Below, piece after piece: positions 1 to 6,219 of a stretch of 7,860 nucleotides of DNA. The stretch lies in assembly GCA_934217675.1 (NCBI GenBank), contig CAKQCV010000094.1:1-7860 (forward strand), given 5' to 3'. This DNA is from an uncultured Prevotella sp. (GTDB lineage: Bacteria; Bacteroidota; Bacteroidia; Bacteroidales; Bacteroidaceae). The translations under genes and the position numbers were made by a program. The notes below the pieces were generated by a model. It was given only the letters and a program-made list of their open reading frames with translations. It was not told the origin of the DNA and made no database searches. Positions within the stretch are counted from its first letter, which is position 1. Every line of letters starts with the position of its first letter.

Positions 1-2
1 CT

Positions 3-1265
3 CACCTGGGTGGTGATGACTTCGACCAGGTTATCATCGACTGGCTCGTTAATGGCTTCAAGGCTGACGAGGGTATTGACCTTTCTAAAGATCCAATGGC
101 TATGCAGCGTTTGAAAGAGGCTGCAGAGAAGGCTAAAATAGAGTTGTCAAGCTCTACTTCTACAGAAATCAACTTGCCTTACATCACTGCTGAAGGCGGT
201 GTTCCAAAGCATTTGGTTAAGACTCTGACTCGTTCACAGTTTGAGCAGCTTGCTCACAACTTGATTCAGGCTTGTTTAGTTCCATGCCAGAATGCTATCC
301 GCGATGCTAAACTCTCTACATCAGATATTGACGAGGTTATCTTGGTTGGTGGTTCAAGCCGTATTCCTGCCGTACAGACTCTTGTAAAGAACTACTTCGG
401 CAAGGAGCCTTCTAAGGGTGTTAACCCAGATGAGGTAGTTGCTGTTGGTGCTGCTATCCAGGGTGCCATTCTGAACAAAGAAGAGGGCGTAGGCGACATC
501 GTATTGCTTGATGTAACTCCTCTTACTCTCGGTATCGAGACGATGGGTGGTGTCATGACTAAGTTGATCGACGCTAACACAACCATCCCTTGCAAGAAGA
601 GCGAGGTATTCTCTACTGCAGCTGATAACCAGACAGAGGTTACTATTCACGTACTTCAGGGTGAGCGTCCGATGGCTGCTCAGAACAAGAGTATTGGTCA
701 GTTCAACTTGACTGGTATCGCTCCAGCTCGCCGTGGTGTTCCACAGATCGAGGTTACATTCGATATTGATGCCAATGGTATCTTGAACGTATCAGCTAAG
801 GATAAGGCTACCGGTAAGGAGCAGAGCATCCGCATCGAGGCTTCTTCTGGCTTGAGCGAGGACGAAATTAACCGTATGAAGGCAGAGGCTGAGCAGAACG
901 CCGAGAACGACAAGAAGGAGCGTGAGAAGATTGACAAGATGAACCAGGCAGACTCTATGATTTTCACCACAGAGAACTTCTTGAAGGACAATGGCGACAA
1001 GATTCCTGCCGACAAGAAACCTGGTATCGAGCAGGCTCTCCAGCAATTGAAGGATGCTCACAAGAGCGGTGACGTTGCTGCCATCGACAGTGCTATCAAC
1101 AACCTCAACACTGTGATGCAGGCTGCTTCTCAGCAGATGTATCAGGGTGCACAGGGTGCTCAGCAAGGTCCTGGCGCAGGTCAGCAGACAAGTGGTGCTC
1201 AGAACAATGCCGGCAACAACAGTGCTGACGATGTTCAGGACGCTGACTTCGAGGAGGTTAAGTAA
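3..1265 (+). CDS. dnaK: Molecular chaperone DnaK (Hsp70), 3' part, 5' end outside window
   Basis: Cytosolic ATP-dependent Hsp70 chaperone that binds unfolded peptides and works with DnaJ and GrpE. The frame is open from the window edge. The first residues, [15 protein letters not shown], match the nucleotide-binding-domain segment near residue 226 of E. coli DnaK, so about 420 of some 640 residues are visible. In order: [17 protein letters not shown]; the [11 protein letters not shown] nucleotide-binding motif (about 345-377); the interdomain linker and start of the substrate-binding domain, [14 protein letters not shown] (about 510-545); the beta-sandwich; a charged helical lid; and a Gln/Gly/Ala/Asn-rich tail ending DADFEEVK, an EEVD-like end. 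The stop is TAA at 1263-1265, followed by a strong terminator. It is intact here and uses GC-richer codons than the downstream genes, as expected for a highly expressed chromosomal gene beside acquired DNA. Identification is essentially certain. Confidence 0.98.
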   Translation, partial: HLGGDDFDQVIIDWLVNGFKADEGIDLSKDPMAMQRLKEAAEKAKIELSSSTSTEINLPYITAEGGVPKHLVKTLTRSQFEQLAHNLIQACLVPCQNAIRDAKLSTSDIDEVILVGGSSRIPAVQTLVKNYFGKEPSKGVNPDEVVAVGAAIQGAILNKEEGVGDIVLLDVTPLTLGIETMGGVMTKLIDANTTIPCKKSEVFSTAADNQTEVTIHVLQGERPMAAQNKSIGQFNLTGIAPARRGVPQIEVTFDIDANGILNVSAKDKATGKEQSIRIEASSGLSEDEINRMKAEAEQNAENDKKEREKIDKMNQADSMIFTTENFLKDNGDKIPADKKPGIEQALQQLKDAHKSGDVAAIDSAINNLNTVMQAASQQMYQGAQGAQQGPGAGQQTSGAQNNAGNNSADDVQDADFEEVK

Positions 1266-1297
1266 GTATAGATAACAACCGAAAGGTATAGATAATT

Positions 1298-1338
1298 AAA
1301 ACCGCATAGCTCAATGAGTTATGCGGTTTTTCTTTTTA
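1298..1338 (+). terminator. Intrinsic terminator after dnaK
   Basis: A 15-bp inverted repeat, AAAACCGCATAGCTC (1298-1312) and GAGTTATGCGGTTTT (1316-1330), pairs completely with one G-U pair around a 3-nt loop. It is followed by a T-rich run (TCTTTTT). It lies 32 nt after the dnaK stop, ends that transcript, and marks the last clearly chromosomal feature. Confidence 0.9.
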
Positions 1339-1360
1339 GTTAAACTTTGTTTTTCTTTCG

Positions 1361-1388
1361 TTGATTTCGGATTTTTGCTTTATTTTTG
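1361..1388 (+). promoter_or_regulatory. Possible Bacteroidetes-type promoter upstream of the first element gene
   Basis: TATTTTTG at 1381-1388 fits the Bacteroidetes -7 consensus TAnnTTTG, and a TTG at 1361-1363 could serve as the -33 element. The 17-nt spacing is shorter than the usual 19-21, which weakens the call. It lies 76 nt before the ATG at 1465 and could drive the HTH-integrase pair, or could be a remnant of a host promoter into which the element inserted. Confidence 0.4.
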
Positions 1389-1404
1389 CACCATATTTGT
1401 ACCA

Positions 1405-1433
1405 ACACTTAGTGGTCGATAATGTGACACTTA
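1405..1433 (+). repeat. Pair of ACACTTA direct repeats, 22-bp pitch
   Basis: ACACTTA occurs at 1405-1411 and again at 1427-1433, so the start-to-start distance is 22 bp, about two helical turns. They sit just upstream of the HTH-integrase genes, where an attachment region or an autoregulatory operator would be expected. The repeats are seen directly; any role as recombinase or HTH-protein binding sites is inference, and 7-mers can recur by chance in AT-rich DNA. Confidence 0.3.
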
Positions 1434-1464
1434 ATTATTATAGGTAATATTAAACAGAACTTAT

Positions 1465-2016
1465 ATGGGTGCTGCAAAGTTTGAAATAACAAGAAAATGC
1501 AGGATTTGCGGAGAACCATTTCTTGCAAAGACTATTACATCTTGGTATTGTTCACCAAGGTGTTCGAGTGTTGCATATAAACGTAGAAAGGATGAAGAGA
1601 AAAGGAACAAGCGTTTGGACGAGATAGCCAAGGCTATTCCTAAAGACAAAGAATACATCACAGTACCAGAGGCATATTCCATGTTTGGCATTAGCAAAGA
1701 AACGCTTTATCGCTTAATACGCAAAGGTGTTATTCCAAGTGTGAATGCAGGACAACGACAAACTCGTGTCAGTAAGGAAAAGCTAATGGAGATGTACCCT
1801 TTACGGAAGAGTTTGCTCAAAAAACAACCGAAGCCATTGCCTAAGTTGTACAGTATGGAGCCCAAGGACTGCTATACTATCCAACAGGCTTGTGAGAAAT
1901 ATCACATGAATGATAGTACGCTGTATCTCCAAATCAGAAAGTATTCCATCCCTACCCGGCAGATAGGCAACTATGTATATGTGCCCAAGAAGGAAATAGA
2001 TAATCTTTACAAATAA
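1465..2016 (+). CDS. Zinc-finger and double helix-turn-helix DNA-binding protein, candidate excisionase/regulator
   Basis: A 183-residue basic, cytosolic, predicted DNA-binding protein. The N terminus has a four-cysteine cluster, Cys12-x2-Cys15-x13-Cys29-x3-Cys33, typical of a small zinc finger, followed by a charged helix (about 38-56). Two excisionase/MerR-type helix-turn-helix units follow: residues 65-111 (ITVPEAYSMFGISKETLYRL, ending in a VSKEKL wing) and residues 136-183 (YTIQQACEKYHMNDSTLYLQ, ending in YVPKKEIDNL). The pattern of aromatic-plus-IxxG/P wing and downstream helix is the same in both, suggesting internal duplication. It ends 8 nt before the integrase gene, so the two are almost certainly co-transcribed. 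Genes of this kind commonly precede Bacteroidales integrases. The DNA-binding call is firm; a role in directing excision or repressing the operon is inferred from position. No clear Shine-Dalgarno site precedes it, as is usual in this phylum. Confidence 0.85.
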   Translation: MGAAKFEITRKCRICGEPFLAKTITSWYCSPRCSSVAYKRRKDEEKRNKRLDEIAKAIPKDKEYITVPEAYSMFGISKETLYRLIRKGVIPSVNAGQRQTRVSKEKLMEMYPLRKSLLKKQPKPLPKLYSMEPKDCYTIQQACEKYHMNDSTLYLQIRKYSIPTRQIGNYVYVPKKEIDNLYK

Positions 2017-2024
2017 GAAGACAG

Positions 2025-3284
2025 ATGAAGAAATCTCTATCACATACCCGAGTTTCCGTAAAGCTTCGCAAAGCGGAGTTTCGTAAAGAATGGTATCTCT
2101 ATATTGAGTCATACCCAGTTGTTTCCAAAGAAGGAGACAAGCCTCAGCGTGTGCGTGAATATGTCAACAGAACCATCACCACTCCAATATGGGATAAAAG
2201 TAGAACGGCAAGAACAGCATCCGATGGTAGCGTAACATATAAGCCTAAGCGTGATGTAAACGGCATAATCCTCTGTAAGTCGGAACTCGACCAAGAATCA
2301 TGTATCTATGCAGACAAGGTAAGGGCTATTCGCCAGAAGGAGTATGATACCGCAGGACTTTACTCAGAACAGGAGGCTTCATTAAAAGAGCAAAAAGAAA
2401 AGTCACAATGCGATTTCATTACCTATTTCAAGGAGATCATAGATGTTCGTCACAAGAACAGTTCGGACTCTATTGTCATCAATTGGAATCGTGTATATGC
2501 TTTGATGCTGATATTTACAGACAATCAGCCAATGATTTTTGCAAACATAAATACTAAGCTGATAGAAGACTTCAAACAGTTTCTTCTGGATGCGCCACAA
2601 GGTGGCAATAAGAAAGGAACCATATCACAAAACACGGCTGCAACTTATTTTGCCATATTCAAGGCTGGGTTGAAGCAAGCGTTTGTTGATGGATATTTCG
2701 TATCGGATATTGCAGCTAAGGTAAAAGGCATCAAAGAGAAAGAAGCCAGAAGGGAGCATCTTACATTAGAAGAACTGAACCTATTGGCATCTACTCCATG
2801 TGATAATCCGACTATAAAGCGTGCTGCGCTTTTCTCTGCTTTAACAGGACTTCGCCATTGTGACATCCAAAAGATGACTTGGAAGGAATTGGCAAAAGAA
2901 GGTACCCACAATCGCATTAACTTTGATCAAAAGAAAACAAAGGGCGTTGAGTATATGCCTATATCCGAGCAAGCGTATAATCTATGTGGAGAACCTGGGC
3001 ATCCTGACCAATTAGTATTCGAAGACCTTCCTGCCCCATCATGGATTTCCAAACCTTTGGCAAGATGGATTGAAGCATCTGGAATCACTAAGCATATCAC
3101 TTTCCACTGCTTCCGCCATACTTACGCTACGCTCCAGCTGAGCAATGGCACAGACATTTTTACAGTAAGCAAGATGTTGGGACATACCAACGTTCGTACT
3201 ACCCAAAGATACACCAAGGTGGTAGATGAAAAGAAAGAGAATGCTGCCGATGCCATCAAGATCGATTTAGACAACATCAAATAA
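2025..3284 (+). CDS. Tyrosine recombinase / integrase of the element
   Basis: A 419-residue site-specific recombinase that cuts and rejoins the element's attachment sites through a 3'-phosphotyrosine intermediate. In order: a basic N-terminal arm-type DNA-binding domain with a long segment rich in charged residues (about 1-125); a SAM-like core-binding domain (about 130-235, FITYFKEI to KGIKEKEARR); and a catalytic domain with every key residue in place. These are Arg277 in ALTGLRHCDI, a beta-hairpin lysine near 304-306 (QKKTKGVEYMPI), His361-x-x-Arg364 in HCFRHTYATL, His387 in MLGHTNVRT and the nucleophile Tyr396 in QRYTKVV. Length and domain order fit the Bacteroidales integrases of mobilizable and conjugative transposons (the family containing IntDOT-like enzymes). 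It starts 8 nt after the HTH gene and no terminator follows, so transcription may continue into the next gene 21 nt downstream. It appears fully functional. Confidence 0.95.
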   Translation: MKKSLSHTRVSVKLRKAEFRKEWYLYIESYPVVSKEGDKPQRVREYVNRTITTPIWDKSRTARTASDGSVTYKPKRDVNGIILCKSELDQESCIYADKVRAIRQKEYDTAGLYSEQEASLKEQKEKSQCDFITYFKEIIDVRHKNSSDSIVINWNRVYALMLIFTDNQPMIFANINTKLIEDFKQFLLDAPQGGNKKGTISQNTAATYFAIFKAGLKQAFVDGYFVSDIAAKVKGIKEKEARREHLTLEELNLLASTPCDNPTIKRAALFSALTGLRHCDIQKMTWKELAKEGTHNRINFDQKKTKGVEYMPISEQAYNLCGEPGHPDQLVFEDLPAPSWISKPLARWIEASGITKHITFHCFRHTYATLQLSNGTDIFTVSKMLGHTNVRTTQRYTKVVDEKKENAADAIKIDLDNIK

Positions 3285-3305
3285 CAAATACACATTATTA
3301 TATAT

Positions 3306-3938
3306 ATGGCAAACATAATTGAAGAAATCACGATCCGCTTGCGGGAGGTCAACCATATTTTGAAATCAAAGAAGGAAGCCAAAGATGTTTCCTTCGATGA
3401 TGCACTTGCAATAGCCCTATTCTACTATGATTATCAAGATACGAACCATGTTATTGATATGATGGAAGATTTGGTACGTCATAATAAAGAAGCATTGTAT
3501 AGCTCTGCTTTAAAATTGAAAGAAGAAGTTGATTGCTTCATGGGAATGGACTTGCAAATGTGGAAGGCATTGGATTATCACAGCATAGAGCAATCGCACT
3601 TGAAAGTTTATAAGGATAAATGGGGACTTGTAAAAGAAAAAGCTACCAAGCTATGGCAAGAGTACCAATCGCAAAGTAATCGTCTTGACATGATGAGCTA
3701 CGATGATGAGAACTTTAGTGCGTTAGATGCTCAGTGTGATCAAACGAAATCAGCATACGATAAAGTCCATAAGCAGAACGAAGAAGCATACAACATTTAC
3801 AGAAATGAACAGGTAAAGTGTGGACACGTTCACTTCTTCGAGATGCAGTTTTTGGAGTTGCTGATTCTGAAATTGGCAAGATTGGTTCATGTTATCTTGG
3901 ATGACAAGAAAAACGTTGGGAAGGAGGGCACGACATGA
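3306..3938 (+). CDS. Hypothetical protein, alpha-helical, first of a coupled pair
   Basis: I do not recognise this 210-residue protein. There is no signal peptide and no convincing membrane span. Residues 1-75 are helical and acidic. A stretch around 95-175 (KVYKDKWGLVKEKATKLWQEY onward, to EEAYNIYRNE) has the heptad-like charged and hydrophobic spacing of a coiled coil. The C terminus contains a hydrophobic helix, FLELLILKLARLVHVIL (about 181-197), more likely a packing helix than a membrane anchor because it carries charged residues. It begins 21 nt after the integrase stop, and its TGA overlaps the next ATG (ATGA at 3935-3938), so the two products are probably made in linked amounts and may form a complex. 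Position inside the integration-replication block suggests a role in element maintenance, regulation or host interaction; this is inference only. Coding status is well supported by the long frame and the overlap. Confidence 0.8.
   Translation: MANIIEEITIRLREVNHILKSKKEAKDVSFDDALAIALFYYDYQDTNHVIDMMEDLVRHNKEALYSSALKLKEEVDCFMGMDLQMWKALDYHSIEQSHLKVYKDKWGLVKEKATKLWQEYQSQSNRLDMMSYDDENFSALDAQCDQTKSAYDKVHKQNEEAYNIYRNEQVKCGHVHFFEMQFLELLILKLARLVHVILDDKKNVGKEGTT
3921..3927 (+). promoter_or_regulatory. Strong Shine-Dalgarno site for the 3935 gene
   Basis: AAGGAGG at 3921-3927 is a near-perfect anti-16S match, 7 nt before the ATG at 3935. Such sites are unusual in Bacteroidales. It lies inside the end of the upstream gene and sets the start of the downstream one, supporting the ATGA-coupled arrangement. 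Confidence 0.6.
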
Positions 3939-4339
3939 AAGACGAGACTTCATTACTAAAAGAGCTTGCCCTGGAAAGGGATATTATCAGTCTTGGTGTA
4001 TGCGTCAGCATTTATCAAACCTGTAATGGTGTACAGTTCAGAAACATGCCAGCAAGTGACTTTGTCAATTTCTTGAATCTTAAGTTATCCAAAGAATTGG
4101 TGACTCCGTTGCCTCGTGAGAAACAACGTATCTGTTATATGATATATGCCGTTTCACGTACGATAGACCCTGCTAACTTTTCCAAATATTGGATTGAAGG
4201 CATATTGGATTTATGTAATATTTCTCTGGAATATTATCAGAAACATCACAAGGATGCACTTAGCGTAAAAGCTTCCAAGAAAAATAAAGAATACCGTGAG
4301 TTCATAGATGAAGCCATAGAAAGAGGTCGTAACTCGTAA
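3935..4339 (+). CDS. Hypothetical protein, second of a coupled pair
   Basis: A 134-residue predicted soluble, mostly helical protein that I cannot assign to a family. The N terminus (LLKELALERDIISLGVCVSI) is an amphipathic helix; the middle carries a Pro-Arg-Glu-Lys turn (TPLPREKQR) followed by ICYMIYAVSRTIDP; and the C terminus is lysine-rich and charged (HHKDALSVKASKKNKEYREF). There is no zinc-binding, ATPase or HTH motif. It overlaps the upstream gene by 4 nt, has the best Shine-Dalgarno site in the window, and is the last gene before a strong terminator (4397-4440), so it closes the integration-side transcription unit. The tight coupling implies it acts together with the 3306 product. Function unknown; a partner pair in regulation, stability or an anti-host or anti-phage role cannot be separated from sequence alone. 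Confidence 0.8.
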   Translation: MKDETSLLKELALERDIISLGVCVSIYQTCNGVQFRNMPASDFVNFLNLKLSKELVTPLPREKQRICYMIYAVSRTIDPANFSKYWIEGILDLCNISLEYYQKHHKDALSVKASKKNKEYREFIDEAIERGRNS

Positions 4340-4343
4340 AAAC

Positions 4344-4473
4344 TCACAGGAATCCACATATTTCCACAAAACTTACATAGATTAACTTTCTGTTGATGCG
4401 CTATTCGCTTATTATCAAGCGGATAGCGCATTTTTCATTTTTAATATCCCACAAAAGTCCACATATACCCACA
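4344..4473 (+). repeat. 10-bp-phased CCACA repeats flanking a terminator
   Basis: CCACA starts at 4354 and 4364, with a variant TCACA at 4344, and again at 4449, 4459 and 4469, so within each cluster the pitch is exactly 10 bp. The two clusters share a 19-nt near-repeat: TCCACATATTTCCACAAAA (4353-4371) and TCCACATATACCCACATAA (4458-4476) match at 16 of 19 positions, 105 bp apart. They sit on either side of the terminator and just before the promoter of the replication module. Phasing on one helix face suggests cooperative protein binding, for example by the neighbouring HTH protein, the recombinase, or a replication initiator. They resemble DnaA boxes only weakly (the two best sites match TTATCCACA at 7 of 9). 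The repeats are seen; the role is inferred. Confidence 0.6.
4397..4440 (+). terminator. Intrinsic terminator closing the integrase-side operon
   Basis: Arms TGCGCTATTCGCTT (4397-4410) and AAGCGGATAGCGCA (4417-4430) pair over 14 bp with one G-U pair and a 6-nt loop. They are followed by TTTTTCATTTTT. It lies 58 nt after the unknown gene ending at 4339 and separates the integration block from the replication block. Confidence 0.85.
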
Positions 4474-4485
4474 TAAATACAGTAG

Positions 4486-4493
4486 TACCTTTG
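4486..4493 (+). promoter_or_regulatory. -7 promoter element for the replication module
   Basis: TACCTTTG matches the Bacteroidetes -7 consensus TAnnTTTG exactly, 20 nt before the first ATG of the HTH gene at 4514 and just after the terminator. I see no good -33 TTTG 19-21 nt upstream; that space is occupied by the CCACA repeats, which would suit an activated or repressed promoter. The same bases (GTACCTTTGC, 4485-4494) also fit the CTnDOT-type attachment core GTAnnTTTGC. Confidence 0.6.
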
Positions 4494-4513
4494 CACCCAG
4501 AAAATTTAAACAT

Positions 4514-4879
4514 ATGAATATGGAAAAAGATACTATCACATTCAATGATATGCCACAGATATTGGCTATCATGTATGCCAAACTAAAAGAGTTGGGCGAC
4601 AAGGTGGACAAACTGGTACCACCAAAGAAAGATGATGAACCGCAGTGGCTAAATGTGGCTGACCTCATAGAGTTCTTGCCCACTCATCCTGCGGAGCAGA
4701 CTATCTATGGTTGGACGAGTGCAAGAAAGATACCTTTCCACAAAAAGGGGAAAAGCATCATCTTCAACAAGAAAGAAATAGAGGAATGGCTAAGGGAAGG
4801 TACTTACCATAAGTCCGAGGCTGATTTAGAGAACGAAGCTATGGCTTTCATAAACAACAAGCGTTATGGAAAGAAATAA
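4514..4879 (+). CDS. Helix-turn-helix DNA-binding protein, excisionase-like
   Basis: A 121-residue protein. Residues about 13-35 (MPQILAIMYAKLKELGDKVDKL) form a short amphipathic, coiled-coil-like helix that could dimerise. Residues 45-93 form an excisionase-family winged HTH: WLNVADLIEFL, a recognition segment around TIYGWTSARKIPFHKKGK, then IIFNKKEIEEWL, the usual closing beta-strand and helix. A second in-frame ATG at 4520 is an alternative start; the first is chosen as closest to the promoter. Its last 14 nt overlap the helicase-type gene, so the two are translationally linked. In Bacteroidales elements a small HTH gene before a VirE/DUF5906-type ATPase is a recurring pair. Likely roles are binding the CCACA repeats just upstream (autoregulation), guiding the ATPase to an origin, or acting as an excision factor; none is proven here. 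Confidence 0.82.
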   Translation: MNMEKDTITFNDMPQILAIMYAKLKELGDKVDKLVPPKKDDEPQWLNVADLIEFLPTHPAEQTIYGWTSARKIPFHKKGKSIIFNKKEIEEWLREGTYHKSEADLENEAMAFINNKRYGKK

Positions 4880-6068
4880 AGAAGAATACATCAGAGTGGG
4901 TACTTGTTTATACAAGATTGCGCAGCAACCATTAGCTAATGGAACAAGTATATTGCGCCGTATTCCATGGAGTCTTGGCACCATTCGGCAAGACTATGGT
5001 AAGAACTACACTCCACCCATCACAAAGTATGATGGCTTTTGTACGGTTCCGAGTCATACTAACTATCATAAAGAGATAGGTGGCTTTTACAACTTATACG
5101 AGCCTATCGACCATGTACCATCAGAAGGAGAGTTCCCTGACATCATAAAGTTGATACGCCATATCTTTGGCGAGCAATTTGAGTTAGGGATGGATTACAT
5201 GCAGCTGCTCTACACTCAGCCAACACAGAAACTACCCATTCTGCTATTGGTGTCGGAAGAGCGAAATACAGGAAAGACCACCTTTCTGAACTTTCTAAAA
5301 GCAGTGTTCCAAGATAACGTCACCTTCAATACGAATGAGGACTTTCGTAGTCAATTCAATGCAGATTGGGCAGGCAAGCTGCTCATTGTCGTAGATGAAG
5401 TGTTGTTGTGCAGACGGGAGGATTCTGAAAGATTGAAGAATCTTAGCACAGCCCAAACGTACAAGGTGGAAGCAAAAGGAAAAGACAGGCAAGAGGTAAA
5501 CTTCTTTGCAAAATTTGTGCTATGCTCTAACAACGAATTGTTTCCTGTTATCATTGATACAGGAGAAACACGTTATTGGGTGCGCAAAGTGATGAAGTTG
5601 GAGAGCGATGACACGAACTTTCTGCAAAAGTTGAAGGCGCAGATTCCTGCTTTTCTGTATTATTTGCAACAAAGGTCATTGGTTAGCACCAAAGAGAGCC
5701 GTATGTGGTTTAATCCTGCACTCATCCATACCGAGGCACTTGACCGTATTATGCAATGCAATCGTAATCATACAGAGATTGACCTCGTTGAATTGCTGCG
5801 TAATATCATGGAATGTCAAAATGTGGATAAGGTATCTTTCATACCACAAGACCTGCTTCCATTGTTTTCCCTTAATGGTGTAAAAGTAGAGCTTTGGCAT
5901 ATACGTAAAGTGGTGAAGGAACTTTGGCGATTGAAGCCAGCTCCAAATGCTCTGTCATATACTACATATCAATATGACTACTCCAAACCCTCCAAGTATG
6001 GCGCAATCAATCGGGTTGGACGGTATTATACCGTCACTAAAGAGTTCATAGATACATTAAACATATAA
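4866..6068 (+). CDS. Helicase-type P-loop ATPase (DUF5906 / VirE-associated, primase-helicase family)
   Basis: A 400-residue cytosolic ATPase of the phage and plasmid primase-helicase type. Visible motifs: Walker A-like SEERNTGKTTF with the invariant Gly136-Lys137-Thr138; Walker B KLLIVVDEV (Asp177-Glu178); a motif C-like strand KFVLCSNNE with Asn222-Asn223; and an arginine pair in ETRYWVRKV (Arg236, Arg240) placed like an arginine finger. This order (A, B, C, Arg) is that of superfamily 3 helicases, which unwind DNA as hexamers at an origin. The N-terminal 115 residues lack the catalytic residues of a polymerase-type primase, and the C-terminal 100 residues (SFIPQDLLPLF through YYTVTKEF) look like a winged-helix domain. 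Priming may therefore come from the separate Toprim gene downstream. The start overlaps the HTH gene by 14 nt; a longer N terminus is blocked by that arrangement. Probable role: unwinding for replication of the excised element. Confidence 0.85.
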   Translation: MERNKEEYIRVGTCLYKIAQQPLANGTSILRRIPWSLGTIRQDYGKNYTPPITKYDGFCTVPSHTNYHKEIGGFYNLYEPIDHVPSEGEFPDIIKLIRHIFGEQFELGMDYMQLLYTQPTQKLPILLLVSEERNTGKTTFLNFLKAVFQDNVTFNTNEDFRSQFNADWAGKLLIVVDEVLLCRREDSERLKNLSTAQTYKVEAKGKDRQEVNFFAKFVLCSNNELFPVIIDTGETRYWVRKVMKLESDDTNFLQKLKAQIPAFLYYLQQRSLVSTKESRMWFNPALIHTEALDRIMQCNRNHTEIDLVELLRNIMECQNVDKVSFIPQDLLPLFSLNGVKVELWHIRKVVKELWRLKPAPNALSYTTYQYDYSKPSKYGAINRVGRYYTVTKEFIDTLNI

Positions 6069-6072
6069 TCTC

Positions 6073-6209
6073 TGTTGATTTGTTGAAATGATGAAAAGAA
6101 AAAGTTAGGTACAGAGGCATAGACACTTATGCTTCAACAAAAGCTCAACAAAGGCTCAACATCTTTCTCTTTTCATTATACACTCTCTCAACAATTCAAC
6201 AGTTCAACA
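6073..6209 (+). repeat. Iteron-like TCAACA/TGTTGA cluster, candidate replication origin
   Basis: This 151-nt intergenic space (6069-6219) carries eight copies of one hexamer. TGTTGA occurs at 6073 and 6081 (8-bp pitch), TCAACA at 6134, 6145 and 6156 (11-bp pitch), and TCAACA at 6188, 6196 and 6204 (8-bp pitch). The outer groups are inverted relative to each other, with AATGAAAAG-like and CTTTTCATT-like blocks also mirrored (about 6088-6098 and 6168-6178). A small hairpin GCATA/TATGC (6117-6121 and 6128-6132) lies between them. Short regularly spaced repeats next to helicase and primase genes are the usual form of an iteron origin. The alternative is an operator controlling the primase gene. 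Repeats are seen; origin function is inferred. Confidence 0.6.
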
Positions 6210-6219
6210 ATATAAAAAA

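Noticed and set aside
354..1166. Several minus-strand open frames inside dnaK.
   Set aside because: They are shadows of a strongly conserved coding sequence, with no start context or recognisable protein.
3840..3900. Hydrophobic helix FLELLILKLARLVHVIL near the end of the 3306 product considered as a membrane anchor.
   Set aside because: It contains Glu, Lys, Arg and His and is short for a span; a packing or coiled-coil helix is more likely.
4344..4473. CCACA repeats read as DnaA boxes.
   Set aside because: The best copies match TTATCCACA at only 7 of 9 positions and others at 6, and the strict 10-bp pitch is not typical of DnaA box clusters, so they are reported as unassigned phased repeats.
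6073..6209. Repeat cluster considered as a CRISPR array.
   Set aside because: The repeat unit is only 6 bp, pitches are 8-11 bp, orientations are mixed, and there are no spacers of 25-40 bp or cas genes.
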